Source: Mucilaginibacter sp. OK098
GTDB taxonomy: Bacteria > Bacteroidota > Bacteroidia > Sphingobacteriales > Sphingobacteriaceae
Length of the DNA: 64,000 nt
Assembly: GCF_900142915.1 (NCBI RefSeq)
Contig: NZ_FRCM01000006.1
Location: 509,503-573,502, forward strand
Direction of reading: 5' to 3'
A model generated the notes under the pieces. That model did not search any database and was not told where the DNA came from. It saw only the letters and a list, made by a program, of their open reading frames with translations. The translations under genes and the position numbers were made by a program. Positions 34,659 to 43,892 of the stretch are shown piece after piece. Numbering within the stretch: the first letter of the stretch is position 1; each line of letters begins with the position of its first letter.

Positions 34659-35375
34659 ATGCAAGAGGAAGTCTCTCAAATATATTATTTAAGCGAAGTG
34701 GCTGTAACAGTTGAGTTTGGGCAACAAATTGCTGAAAATTTATTAACAGCAGTTAATAATCTAAACGTATTGCTTTATGAACGGCCATTTCCGGGTTTTA
34801 AAACAACGGTGCCGGCTTATGCCACTTTAACTGTTTTTTATGATCCCATTTTGGTGATTAAATCAAATTTACCCGGCACCGGCAGCTTTGAAAAAGTTTC
34901 GGGTTACCTGAGTGACTTAAAACTTCAAAGCAACACAACTAAGGCAGTTAAAGGAGATGTAGTTACTATCCCGGTATGCTATGATCTCGATTTTGGCCCA
35001 GATTTAACAGAAGTAGCAAGTGTGCACCAGATAAGCACAGCCGAGGTTATTAAGTTACATAGTGCAGGCGCCTACAAAGTTTACATGATGGGCTTTATGC
35101 CCGGTTTCGCCTATTTAGGCGGTATGAATGCACAATTGACTACACCACGAAAAGCAACACCACGAAAGTCGGTACCGGCCGGAGCAGTCGGCATTGCCGG
35201 ACAGCAAACCGGCATATATCCATTAGAAACCCCGGGAGGATGGCAGATCATCGGGCAAACGCCTTTGAGATTATTTGATGTGAATCGCGAACAGCCGTCA
35301 TTATTAAAAGCCGGCGATACGGTAATCTTTAAGCCTATCGATATACATGCATTTAACCAATTAACAGCATGGTAA
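34659..35375 (+). CDS. pxpB: 5-oxoprolinase subunit PxpB (KipI-like)
   Basis: This 238-residue protein has the PxpB/KipI (carboxyltransferase domain C/D) sequence: YKVYMMGFMPGFAYLGGM (about 141-158), then PRKSVPAGAVGIAGQQTGIYPLETPGGWQIIGQTPLRLFD (about 168-208). With PxpA and PxpC it forms the ATP-dependent 5-oxoprolinase that opens pyroglutamate to glutamate in the cytoplasm. The pxpC gene starts 1 bp after its stop. Order BCA-transporter is compact and single-stranded. Bacillus homologues can inhibit a sporulation kinase, but here the metabolic role is indicated. Confidence 0.93.
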   Translation: MQEEVSQIYYLSEVAVTVEFGQQIAENLLTAVNNLNVLLYERPFPGFKTTVPAYATLTVFYDPILVIKSNLPGTGSFEKVSGYLSDLKLQSNTTKAVKGDVVTIPVCYDLDFGPDLTEVASVHQISTAEVIKLHSAGAYKVYMMGFMPGFAYLGGMNAQLTTPRKATPRKSVPAGAVGIAGQQTGIYPLETPGGWQIIGQTPLRLFDVNREQPSLLKAGDTVIFKPIDIHAFNQLTAW

Positions 35376-35376
35376 T

Positions 35377-36369
35377 ATGCAGATAAGAATATTAAAGCCC
35401 GGCTTGATGAGCACAATACAGGATCTGGGTCGTTACCAATATCTCTCACAAGCAGTTCCAGTATGCGGCGCTATGGATACGCTATCGGCGCGTATTGCCA
35501 ACAAAGCAGTTGGGAACGAGGATAATGCGGCTGTTATCGAATTTACGTATGCTGATGCGGAATTCGTTTCTGAAACTGATTTGTTGATTGCGTATGCCGG
35601 GGATGGCGCGATATTAAAATCAGGTGAACAGGAATTACCGTGCGATCGTCCTCTTTTTATCCCATCGGGGACGTTCATAAAATTGACAAATAACCCATCC
35701 GGGTGCCGGACTTATTTGGCCATTGCCGGGGGCTGGGATGTGCCGGAAATTTTGGGCAGCAGGAGCACTTTCCTAATTGCAGGTTTTGGAGGCATGGATG
35801 GCCGGGTGCTTAAAAAAGGCGATACTCTCAAAAATGAGGCTACGCAATCTGTTAGTACGCAAAAAATATTTAAAAGTCTTAATTACGGAAAAGTCAATTA
35901 TCCGGAATGGAGCATACCCCGGCAATTGCTTTTACCCGCTGATCGTAAGGCAATAAGGGTAGTGCCTGCAAATGAATTTGGCTGGTTCAATAGCCGGAGC
36001 ACTGCCGATTTTATGTCGGCGTCACATATCATTGGTAGGCAAAGTAACCGGATGGGATACCATTTGGAAGGGGTGCTTCTTCACCGGGTAAAGCACCATG
36101 AATTATTAAGTACAGCCGTAACGCCGGGCACGATACAGGTTACCGGAAGCGGCAGTTTAGTGCTTTTAATGGCTGATTGCCAGACAACAGGGGGGTATCC
36201 GCGGATTGCAAAGGTAGCGGCTGTAGATATGCCGTTATGTGGCCAGCTAAAGCCAGGCGACGCTCTTAATTTTAAAGAGATTGGCCTGCGCGAAGCAGAA
36301 ATGCTTTATATTGAACGCGAACAACATTTACAGCAGCTAACTACCGCTGTGCAAACCAAATATTTATAA
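35377..36369 (+). CDS. pxpC: 5-oxoprolinase subunit PxpC (KipA-like)
   Basis: This 330-residue carboxyltransferase-like (CT-A/B) protein opens with ILKPGLMSTIQDLGRYQYLSQAVPVCGAMD, the hallmark of PxpC/KipA. Later it has SNRMGYHLEG, TPGTIQVTGSGSLVLLMADCQTTGGYPRIAKV and CGQLKPGD. It forms the ATP-using complex with PxpB for ring opening of 5-oxoproline. It is 1 bp downstream of pxpB and 9 bp upstream of pxpA. Confidence 0.93.
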   Translation: MQIRILKPGLMSTIQDLGRYQYLSQAVPVCGAMDTLSARIANKAVGNEDNAAVIEFTYADAEFVSETDLLIAYAGDGAILKSGEQELPCDRPLFIPSGTFIKLTNNPSGCRTYLAIAGGWDVPEILGSRSTFLIAGFGGMDGRVLKKGDTLKNEATQSVSTQKIFKSLNYGKVNYPEWSIPRQLLLPADRKAIRVVPANEFGWFNSRSTADFMSASHIIGRQSNRMGYHLEGVLLHRVKHHELLSTAVTPGTIQVTGSGSLVLLMADCQTTGGYPRIAKVAAVDMPLCGQLKPGDALNFKEIGLREAEMLYIEREQHLQQLTTAVQTKYL

Positions 36370-36378
36370 ATTGAAATT

Positions 36379-37140
36379 ATGCAAAGTATAGATCTTAACT
36401 GCGATATGGGCGAAGCATTTGGCAACTACCCTATGCCTAATGATGATACTCTGATGGACTACATTACATCGGCCAATATTGCCTGCGGTTTTCACGCCGG
36501 CGACCCTGAGGTGATGCAGCATACGGTTAACATGGCTATTAAAAAAGGTGTTGCAATTGGTGCGCATCCCGGCCTCCCTGATCTGCAGGGATTCGGCCGC
36601 CGTGATATGAAGATAACTGCCAACGAGGCCTACCAGATAACACTTTACCAGATAGGTGCGCTGTATGGCTTTGTAAAAGCTGCCAATGGCAAACTTCACC
36701 ACGTAAAAGCACATGGCGCTTTATACAATATGGCAGCTAAAGATGCCGCGCTGGCCAAAGCCATTGTGGAGGCCGTGCATGACTTTGATTCATCGTTAAT
36801 ATTGTATGCGCTCGCAGGTAGCGAAATGGTTATCGCCGCCAAAAAAACAGGTATAACAACCGCGTCTGAAGTGTTTGCCGACCGTACTTACCAGGACGAT
36901 GGCACGCTAACTGCACGGGCGCAAAGCAATGCACTAATCACCGATGAAGGACAATCGATTGATCAGGTAATGATGATGGTAAAACAACAAAGGGTTATAT
37001 CCGTCAATAGCAAAACTGTTCCGCTTAAAGCTGAAACGCTTTGCCTTCACGGTGATGGAGCACACCCGGTAGATTTTGCCAAAAAGATCAGGGAAAAGCT
37101 GAAAGCCGAGGGCATTAACATTAAAGCCCCGGCACAATAA
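36379..37140 (+). CDS. pxpA: 5-oxoprolinase subunit PxpA (LamB/YcsF family)
   Basis: This 253-residue protein is a LamB/YcsF member. It opens with IDLNCDMGEAFGNYPMPNDDTLMDYITSANIACGFHAGD, in which an aspartate and histidines are conserved, and has KPHG-like HHVKAHGALYN (near 112) and EVFADRTYQDDGTL (near 168). It completes the 5-oxoprolinase set and is 9 bp after pxpC. The next gene starts directly at the base after its stop. Confidence 0.95.
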   Translation: MQSIDLNCDMGEAFGNYPMPNDDTLMDYITSANIACGFHAGDPEVMQHTVNMAIKKGVAIGAHPGLPDLQGFGRRDMKITANEAYQITLYQIGALYGFVKAANGKLHHVKAHGALYNMAAKDAALAKAIVEAVHDFDSSLILYALAGSEMVIAAKKTGITTASEVFADRTYQDDGTLTARAQSNALITDEGQSIDQVMMMVKQQRVISVNSKTVPLKAETLCLHGDGAHPVDFAKKIREKLKAEGINIKAPAQ

Positions 37141-38322
37141 ATGAAAAAGCCAATTAATTGGAGTATTTTAATAGGCGCCGCTTTCCTTATGGCATCGTCG
37201 GCTATCGGGCCGGGTTTTTTAACACAAACCGCTGTATTTACCGCACAGTTAGGCGCCAGTTTTGGCTTTGTAATATTGCTTTCGGTGTTGCTGGATGCAA
37301 TTGCCCAGTTGAATATCTGGCGAATTATTACCGTAGCGGATAAGCCAGCACAAGATATTGCCAACCAGCTTTTCCCTGGCCTGGGTTATGTTATTTCGTT
37401 CCTGGTTTTTTTGGGTGGCATGGCCTTCAATATTGGTAATATTGCAGGGGCGGGGTTAGGACTGAATGTATTGTTTGGTGTTAGCGTTGGACAGGGTGCA
37501 GTAATGAGCGCCATAGTGGCCATTGGTATATTTATTTATAAAGAATCAGGCAAGGCCATGGACCTGTTTGCGAAATGCATGGGGTGCCTTAAAATCGTAT
37601 TGGCGCTTTATATTGCCTATGTTAGTAAACCGCCACTAGCAGAAGCGGCATTAAGAACGGTAAATCCATCACATTTCAGCTTTACAGCGGTGCTAATTAT
37701 TGTTGGCGGCACTGTGGGCGGCTATATTACCTTTGCAGGGGCGCACCGCTTACTTGATGCCAAAATAACCGGCCAGCAGAATTTGCCTGTTGTGAACAGA
37801 GGCGCTTTAAGTGCTATTGGCCTGGCATCGCTCATGCGGTTGTTGCTTTTCATAGCTGCCTTAGGGGTGATAACAGCCGGTGGTAAACTTAACCCGGCAA
37901 ATCCTGCGGCATCCATATTCCAACTGGCGGCCGGCCAGGTTGGCTACAAATTATTCGGGGTTATTATCTGGGCCGCCGGAATATCATCGGTTGTGGGTTC
38001 GGCTTATACTTCTGTATCATTTATCAAAACCTTTAGCCCGCTGATATTGAAATGGACCCGCGAAATCACGATTGCCTTTATTGTTGTGTCATGCTGTATT
38101 TTTTTGGCAATAGGAAAACCTGTTAAAATATTATTAGCCGTGGGCGCTATCAACGGCTTTATACTTCCCATTGCGTTGGGCGTGATGCTGGTAGCCGCCT
38201 ATCGTTCAAAAATTATATCATCGTATAAGCAGCCTCTCTGGTTAACTATATTAGGGGTAATGGTAGTGGTTACTATGACCTGGATGAGTATTGGTGCCAT
38301 TTCCCAAATGTTAGGACATTAA
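37141..38322 (+). CDS. NRAMP/YcsG-type transporter
   Basis: This 393-residue polytopic protein has 10-11 hydrophobic segments. The NRAMP-like motif ASSAIGPGFLTQTA (about 19-32) includes the GPGF element of helix 1, but the canonical metal-binding DPGN is replaced by IGPGF. FAGAHRLLDAK (about 199-209) and GISSVVGSAYTS (about 280-291) lie later. It resembles YcsG, encoded with ycsF in Bacillus. Its position with pxpBCA suggests that it imports 5-oxoproline or a related acid rather than metal ions. It starts at the base after the pxpA stop. Confidence 0.85.
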   Translation: MKKPINWSILIGAAFLMASSAIGPGFLTQTAVFTAQLGASFGFVILLSVLLDAIAQLNIWRIITVADKPAQDIANQLFPGLGYVISFLVFLGGMAFNIGNIAGAGLGLNVLFGVSVGQGAVMSAIVAIGIFIYKESGKAMDLFAKCMGCLKIVLALYIAYVSKPPLAEAALRTVNPSHFSFTAVLIIVGGTVGGYITFAGAHRLLDAKITGQQNLPVVNRGALSAIGLASLMRLLLFIAALGVITAGGKLNPANPAASIFQLAAGQVGYKLFGVIIWAAGISSVVGSAYTSVSFIKTFSPLILKWTREITIAFIVVSCCIFLAIGKPVKILLAVGAINGFILPIALGVMLVAAYRSKIISSYKQPLWLTILGVMVVVTMTWMSIGAISQMLGH

Positions 38323-38427
38323 ATTTGTGGATGGAAAAGCGGATAATCGAACAGGTTATCCGCTTTTTTTATGCCTTCATAAAAGTCTGTTTACTTGAAT
38401 TTCCTTAAGTACATCCTTTAGTATTGA
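38321..38427. repeat. Direct repeat copy B flanking the 5-oxoprolinase operon
   Basis: Same-orientation partner of 34386-34490, including the terminator and a tail of CTGTTTAC-type sequence. It ends about 30 bp before the end of the sigma factor gene. Confidence 0.55.
38335..38370 (+). terminator. Terminator of the 5-oxoprolinase operon
   Basis: AAAAGCGGATAA and TTATCCGCTTTTTTT form a perfect 12-bp stem with a 9-nt loop and seven T residues, about 15 bp past the transporter stop. Confidence 0.85.
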
Positions 38428-38455
38428 ATAATTAAGATAGATGATTGATTATCTA

Positions 38456-39043
38456 TTACTTATCTAACAGGTAAAGCAATACTGGTATAGATACATTAAG
38501 TGTTTTACGCAGGGTGCGTAAAGCTTTGGTCATATGCGCTTCAACAGTTTTTTCGGATATGTTTAGCTCACTGGCAATTTGGGCATTGGTTTTACCTTCT
38601 TCCCGGCTTAACAAAAAAACAATGCGGCATTTTTCAGGGAGCATGCTTACACATTGTTCTAATTGCTGCTGTAGCTCTTTTTCTGATAACCACTGCCCTG
38701 TGCTATCCTCAGTATAAGGTGCAGTAATGGCCAGGTAATCTATATGCTGCTGCTTACGCTGCTGCCTGGCCAGGTGGTTTATAATTTTGTATTTAACCGC
38801 TACGGATAAATAAGTAGCAAAGGTATGCGTTAGCTGGATACTCTCCCTGCGTTGCCATATGCTCAAAAACACCTCCTGTACTACTTCTTCCGCTTCATGC
38901 TCATCATCCAGGCGGTGCATCGCCACAGCAAATATTTTGTCCCAATAGCGATTATAAAGCTCGGTAAATGCCGCGCGGTCGTCCTTACTGATAAGTTCCA
39001 GTAGTTTGCTATCTGTATAAGTTTCTGATGGATAAACTAACAT
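38456..39043 (-). CDS. ECF-type RNA polymerase sigma factor
   Basis: This 195-residue protein has region 2 (FTELYNRYWDKIFAVAMHRLDDEHEAEEVVQEVFLSIW, about 23-60) and region 4 (about 130-185; LPEKCRIVFLLSREEGKTNAQIASELNISEKTVEAH). It is typical of the Bacteroidota FecI-like sigma factors paired with FecR. It is on the same strand as fecR, the receptor and the DUF4249 gene, but 5.9 kb of other genes lie between. It is probably the partner of that FecR; the separation is unusual. Confidence 0.93.
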   Translation of the reverse strand: MLVYPSETYTDSKLLELISKDDRAAFTELYNRYWDKIFAVAMHRLDDEHEAEEVVQEVFLSIWQRRESIQLTHTFATYLSVAVKYKIINHLARQQRKQQHIDYLAITAPYTEDSTGQWLSEKELQQQLEQCVSMLPEKCRIVFLLSREEGKTNAQIASELNISEKTVEAHMTKALRTLRKTLNVSIPVLLYLLDK

Positions 39044-39255
39044 TTGCCCGGTAATCCTGCTTGCTAATATGCCTGAATTATCTGAGCCAATGTTAATAAT
39101 ATTTTTTATTAAATGGTTACTATAAAATTGTAGTTGTTCTGCTTATGGAGCATATTGTTGTTGGAGATAACATTTAGTCTTGAGTCAGAAAAAGAACAAA
39201 ATTTAAAAAAAGCTCCCCAGGTTATCGCAGTAGACCCGGGGAATATGCTATTAAA

Positions 39256-40194
39256 TTAAGTCAGTCCCAGCTTAGGTTTTACCCATCCAACAAACCTTGC
39301 TATAGAATCGTCTGATTCGGGCGCACGGCCGGCTGCCATTTGAAAAGAATGCTGCATGCCGGGAAAAACATCAAGGCTCACGTCCACTCCGGCCATCCTC
39401 GCATGCTCTGCTAACCGGAGATTATCATCCAAAAGCACTTCGTCGCCACCCACTTGAATATAAACCGGCGGAAGACCAGCAAGGTCAGCATAAAGCGGAT
39501 TTGCGTGAGGGTCTTTCGCATCGCCATTTTCCCCGAGAAACATCCCCGCCATGCCTTTTACCCATTCTTTGTTCAATAAAAGGTCTTTTCCATGGTTAGC
39601 ATCCATTGATCCGCCGGTCACCTCCATGTCAAACCATGCAGAAAAAGGCATAATTGCGGCCGGAACAGGTAGGCCCTTATCACGGATAAGCAAAGTGCCG
39701 GTAATTGAAAGACCGCCACCCGCCGAATCTCCGGTAATGGCTATATGGTTTGCCTGGATTCCCTGGTCAAGCAGCCACTTATAGGCGGCAAATACATCAT
39801 TAACCTGTGCAGGGTGCACGTGTTCAGGAGTGAGGTGGTAATTCAAAATTAGCGCCCTGCAGCCAATAGCTTTGGCAAAATGGCCGTAAAGCTTTCTGTG
39901 CGTATACATAGAGCCGCTGAAAAAACCGCCTCCATGAAGACACAGGATCACCCTGTCCTCAATGCATCCTTTCGGTACCGCCCACATAGCAGGCACACCA
40001 CCCGCGTCAATTTCTATGTAATCCACACCGCCTGGTTCTGCAGTAAGGCCCGCCCAATTTTCACCAAAGTCTCGCGCTTCATCCAGGGTTTTATGCCCGG
40101 TTGCTGCTGCAACCATCGTAAGCCACCACTTGCCAACCTCTTCTACTTGTTTGCTTGGTTTAACGGGCATTTGCTGTTCCATCTTAGTTGTCAT
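39256..40194 (-). CDS. Alpha/beta hydrolase of the hormone-sensitive lipase family
   Basis: This 312-residue protein has the HSL-type oxyanion motif HGGG (87-90), nucleophile motif GDSAGG with S157, an acid residue in VGGDEVLLDDN (near 258) and the catalytic histidine in MQHSFQ (near 288). It lacks a signal peptide, so it is a cytoplasmic carboxylesterase for short acyl esters. It is divergent from a GlxA-like regulator 168 bp away that may control it. Confidence 0.92.
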   Translation of the reverse strand: MTTKMEQQMPVKPSKQVEEVGKWWLTMVAAATGHKTLDEARDFGENWAGLTAEPGGVDYIEIDAGGVPAMWAVPKGCIEDRVILCLHGGGFFSGSMYTHRKLYGHFAKAIGCRALILNYHLTPEHVHPAQVNDVFAAYKWLLDQGIQANHIAITGDSAGGGLSITGTLLIRDKGLPVPAAIMPFSAWFDMEVTGGSMDANHGKDLLLNKEWVKGMAGMFLGENGDAKDPHANPLYADLAGLPPVYIQVGGDEVLLDDNLRLAEHARMAGVDVSLDVFPGMQHSFQMAAGRAPESDDSIARFVGWVKPKLGLT

Positions 40195-40332
40195 AATTTG
40201 TGATTTTTATTTATCTGCCTATATTTTTTGCCGTCCGATTTTTATGGACTTAACAAAGTTGTGCAGTTAACAATAAAAATAGAACTAGCATTTATGACTT
40301 CTTAAGGGGGAATTTATGACATTAAATAGTGT

Positions 40333-40340
40333 TAAATTTG
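40333..40340 (+). promoter_or_regulatory. -7 box of the GlxA-like regulator gene
   Basis: TAAATTTG matches the TAnnTTTG consensus and lies 22 bp before the ATG at 40363. A TTTA at 40313 could be a weak -33 element. Confidence 0.45.
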
Positions 40341-40362
40341 TATAATTCATTCACAAAATACC

Positions 40363-41346
40363 ATGAGGAAAATATCATTGTTAGTTCATGAAAATGTTTA
40401 TTTGTCGTCTGTTGCCGGCGTTATAGATTTGTTTGCCGGCGCTAACTGGTACCTTGAACAATGCGGCAAATCGCCCGCTTTCACGCTTGAACTGGTAGGC
40501 GAAAAAATGAAGAATATCCAATTGGATGTTTCTGCACAGTTTATATGCCGCACTACTATGGAAGAAGTGAGCCAAACCGACCTGATCATCATTCCGGGAT
40601 TTAATGGAGAAAATAAAGCTATTCTTAAAAAAAATACAGCCATTGTTAACTGGATAAGGGAGATGAACAATGCAGGGGCAGAAGTAGCCAGCCTGTGTGT
40701 GGGCAGCTTCTTTTTGGCAGAGGCGGGTTTGTTAAATGGCAAAATAGCAACCTCACATTGGGCGGCAGCGGAGGAAATGCAGTTACAATACCCTTTAATT
40801 AAAGTAAAATCAGACAGGGTTATTACCGACCAGGGTGGAATTTATACCAGCGGAGGCGGTTTTTCATCAATAAAGTTGATATTATACCTTATTGAAAAAT
40901 TTTGCGGAAGAGAAGCTTCGCTTTGGATAAGCAAGCGATTTTCTATAGATATAGACCAGATAAGCCAGGCACACTTTGCGGTATTTACCGGGCAGCATCA
41001 GCACTATGATGACGAAATTTTAAAGTCTCAAACCTATATTGAACAGCATTATTCAACAGATATATCTATTGATGAGGTATCGGCATTAAGCAATACCGGA
41101 AAACGCAATTTCATCCGGCGGTTCAAAGCTGCAACCAATAGCACCCCTATTGAATACTTGCAGCGTGTAAGAATAGAAGCAGCTAAAAAAGCATTGGAGG
41201 ATAAGAACTGGCAATTAGATGAGGTAATGAGCACGGCGGGCTATAAGGATATAAAAACTTTCAGGATGATCTTTAAAAGAATGACGGGGCTTTCGCCTAA
41301 TGGTTACAGGAAAAAATATTCAAGAGATATTACTGTTTTAAAATAA
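40363..41346 (+). CDS. GlxA-family transcriptional regulator (DJ-1/PfpI plus AraC HTH)
   Basis: This 327-residue protein combines a DJ-1/PfpI-like sensor half (about 3-185; LIIIPGFNG, then EVASLCVGSFFLAEAGLLNGKIATSHW with the nucleophile-elbow cysteine) and an AraC-type HTH (about 225-325). GlxA-like regulators activate nearby catabolic genes. It is divergent from the esterase gene and upstream of the pirin gene. Confidence 0.92.
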   Translation: MRKISLLVHENVYLSSVAGVIDLFAGANWYLEQCGKSPAFTLELVGEKMKNIQLDVSAQFICRTTMEEVSQTDLIIIPGFNGENKAILKKNTAIVNWIREMNNAGAEVASLCVGSFFLAEAGLLNGKIATSHWAAAEEMQLQYPLIKVKSDRVITDQGGIYTSGGGFSSIKLILYLIEKFCGREASLWISKRFSIDIDQISQAHFAVFTGQHQHYDDEILKSQTYIEQHYSTDISIDEVSALSNTGKRNFIRRFKAATNSTPIEYLQRVRIEAAKKALEDKNWQLDEVMSTAGYKDIKTFRMIFKRMTGLSPNGYRKKYSRDITVLK

Positions 41347-41511
41347 ATTGCGGAGTAGCTATAATAATGTTTTTTTTAATCTACCTAAAAACATCAAAAA
41401 TGGTATAACGTTGGATTGTAGTGCAGCTCAGCCTGATTTTTTATTTAAGGACGCCCAAAAAACAGTTTAATTAAATTAAAGCCATAATACATTATATAAG
41501 TATATATCACT

Positions 41512-42396
41512 ATGTCAAACATCAATCTCATCATCGAAGAAAGGGCAGCCAGCGTTGACAATTTTATGGTTGGCCGCTTACTGCCTTTCAGGGAAAAAAG
41601 AATGGTTGGCCCTTTTATTTTTATTGATCATATGGGGCCGGTAAAGTTAAACGAACGCGAAAACTTTGATGTGATGCCGCATCCGCACATTGGCCTTTCA
41701 ACACTTACATTTTTATTTGAAGGCAGCATTATGCACCGCGACACTTTGGGTAATGTTGCAGAAATAAAACCGGGCGCAGTAAATTGGATGACCGCAGGAA
41801 AAGGAATTGTACACTCAGAACGGACCCCGGAATATTTGCGCCATGCGGATAAAACGATGCATGGCTTACAGATCTGGGTAGCATTGCCAAAAGAGCTGGA
41901 GCAGATGGAGCCGGAGTTTTTTCATATTGATGCAGCGCAGATTCCCACATGGACATCGGGCGATCTTCAGTATAAATTAATAGCCGGCGAAATATTGGGC
42001 CATATATCTGCCGTTCCAGTTTACAGCAAGCTTTTTATGATAGAAGTAAAAAGCAAAACGAGGCAAACAGTAAATATTGGTCATGAGCTTTTTGGTGAAG
42101 CTGGCTTATACATACTTGAAGGAAATATTGAAAGTGAGGGGAACATTTACCACCCCAGGCAATTGTTAGTAGCCAAAGAAAGTACCATGTGCGAGTTTAT
42201 TATAGAAGCAAACAGTACAATTTACCTGTTTGGCGGGGAACCTTTTGCTGAAGAACGATTTATTGACTGGAACTTTGTGGCTTCGGACAAGGAACTTATT
42301 AATGCGGCCAAACAAAAATGGATAGCGCAAACTTTTGATAAGATAAAAGGGGACGAAACAGAATTTGTACCTTATCCATCATTCAATAAAAAATAA
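41512..42396 (+). CDS. Pirin-family bicupin protein
   Basis: This 294-residue protein has the pirin N-terminal cupin, with metal ligands in MPHPHIGLSTLTFLFEG (about 57-73) and the later KGIVHSER (about 102-109), and a pirin_C domain with GEAGLYILEGNIE (about 198-210). Bacterial pirins bind Fe or Cu and some are quercetin dioxygenases. It is 4 bp upstream of an OsmC gene, so they share a transcript. An oxidative-stress role is plausible. Confidence 0.93.
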   Translation: MSNINLIIEERAASVDNFMVGRLLPFREKRMVGPFIFIDHMGPVKLNERENFDVMPHPHIGLSTLTFLFEGSIMHRDTLGNVAEIKPGAVNWMTAGKGIVHSERTPEYLRHADKTMHGLQIWVALPKELEQMEPEFFHIDAAQIPTWTSGDLQYKLIAGEILGHISAVPVYSKLFMIEVKSKTRQTVNIGHELFGEAGLYILEGNIESEGNIYHPRQLLVAKESTMCEFIIEANSTIYLFGGEPFAEERFIDWNFVASDKELINAAKQKWIAQTFDKIKGDETEFVPYPSFNKK

Positions 42397-42400
42397 AACG

Positions 42401-42790
42401 ATGATAGCAATTAAAGCAAGTATTGGCACCGAGCCTTACAGGATTGAAATTAAATCGCCAACTGGTAACGTGGTAATTGCCGATGAGCCGGTTGAAAAAG
42501 GAGGGCAGGACAAAGGGTTTTCACCCAAAGAGCTGCTGGCATCAGCCCTGGCGGCCTGTACCTGTGCCACATTGCGCATGTATGCCAACCGCAAGTTATG
42601 GGATCTTGAACAGGTAAATGTAGCGGTTGAACTTAATGAAGAAGCCGGAAAAACAACATTTACCAGGAAACTACAACTTACAGGTAAGCTTGATGAAGAA
42701 CAACGCGCCAGGTTACTAACCATTGCCAATGCCTGCCCCGTTCATAAAATACTTACTAACCCCATTGCTATTGAAACCATATTGATATAG
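42401..42790 (+). CDS. OsmC/Ohr-family protein
   Basis: The ATG at 42401 gives 129 aa; a TTG at 42365 would overlap the pirin gene and is rejected. The peroxidatic cysteine pattern ELLASALAACTCATLRMYANR (Cys near 47 and 49) and the second cysteine in NACPVHKIL (near 113) identify OsmC. These proteins reduce organic hydroperoxides with thiols. It follows the pirin gene by 4 bp. Confidence 0.9.
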   Translation: MIAIKASIGTEPYRIEIKSPTGNVVIADEPVEKGGQDKGFSPKELLASALAACTCATLRMYANRKLWDLEQVNVAVELNEEAGKTTFTRKLQLTGKLDEEQRARLLTIANACPVHKILTNPIAIETILI

Positions 42791-42873
42791 TTGAAAATGA
42801 GTGTTAAGTCTTTAATTAAATTTTGACCTTTTCCGGCTTAGAGCTTATCTGAAAAATATAACACAGCATACCC

Positions 42874-43815
42874 ATGGACGCCAAAACAATTAAACAAGAA
42901 CAATGGCCGGAATTGGCTTTTGAAAACTGGAAAGATACGATTGCCACTTTGCACCTATGGACGCAGATTGTTGGCAAAATACGATTAACACAAATGCCCT
43001 GGTTAAACCATTCGTGGCATGTTGCCTTGTATGTTAGCGCTAATGGTTTAACTACCGGAAGCATTCCATACCCGGCGGGGGTATTCCAGATCGACTTTGA
43101 TTTTATACATCATGTGCTGCATATTACTACCAGTGCGGGCGGTAGTGAAAGGGTTGAACTTTATCCCCGGAGTGTCGCTGATTTTTACAGGGAGCTATTT
43201 GAAAAATTAAAGCTTGTCGATATAGATGCCAGCATCAGTACCGGGCCCAATGAAGTTGATCCGGCTATTCCTTTTGAAAAGGACGAAACGCACCAATCCT
43301 ATGATGCAGAAAGGGCACATGATTTTTATTTGGCACTGGTGAAAATTCATAACGTATTTACCAAATTCAGGGCAAGGTTTACCGGTAAGTGCAGCCCCGT
43401 GCACTTTTTTTGGGGATCGTTTGATATGGCGGTTACGCGATTTTCAGGCAGGCCTGCTCCGCTCTTTTCAGGCGAAGTACCAAACATTCCGTTACCCGTA
43501 ATGCAGGAGGCTTATTCTCACGAGGTAAGTTCATGCGGGTTTTGGCCGGGCAACAAACAATTTCCGCATCCTGCATTTTACTCTTATTGCTATCCATCAC
43601 TTGCTGAGTTTAGCCAGCAGCCGGTTAAACCAAACGAGGCATTTTTTAGTGGAGATATGGGCGAATTTATATTGTTATACGAGGTGGTTCAGCGGTCTGA
43701 CAATCCCGGGGATACCCTGATGCAATTTTTACAGTCGACTTATGAAGCCGCATCCATCACAGCTAAATGGGACAAAAAGACGTTGGAATGCGATTTCTCC
43801 TCGTTTAATGAATAG
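42874..43815 (+). CDS. DUF5996 family protein
   Basis: This 313-residue protein has the DUF5996 pattern: EQWPELAFENWKDTIATLHLWTQIVGKIRL (about 9-38), TKFRARFTGKCSPVHFFWGSFDMAVTRFSGR (about 167-197) and HEVSSCGFWPGN (about 215-226). It has no signal peptide or membrane segment. The family is widespread but uncharacterised. It lies 83 bp after the OsmC gene on the same strand. Confidence 0.88.
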   Translation: MDAKTIKQEQWPELAFENWKDTIATLHLWTQIVGKIRLTQMPWLNHSWHVALYVSANGLTTGSIPYPAGVFQIDFDFIHHVLHITTSAGGSERVELYPRSVADFYRELFEKLKLVDIDASISTGPNEVDPAIPFEKDETHQSYDAERAHDFYLALVKIHNVFTKFRARFTGKCSPVHFFWGSFDMAVTRFSGRPAPLFSGEVPNIPLPVMQEAYSHEVSSCGFWPGNKQFPHPAFYSYCYPSLAEFSQQPVKPNEAFFSGDMGEFILLYEVVQRSDNPGDTLMQFLQSTYEAASITAKWDKKTLECDFSSFNE

Positions 43816-43892
43816 GCTTTAATTGAAGCCGGCATGAATTTTAAATACCGGGCTAAAATTCTTCAACCCAACTAATTGCAGTGTTTTATCCA

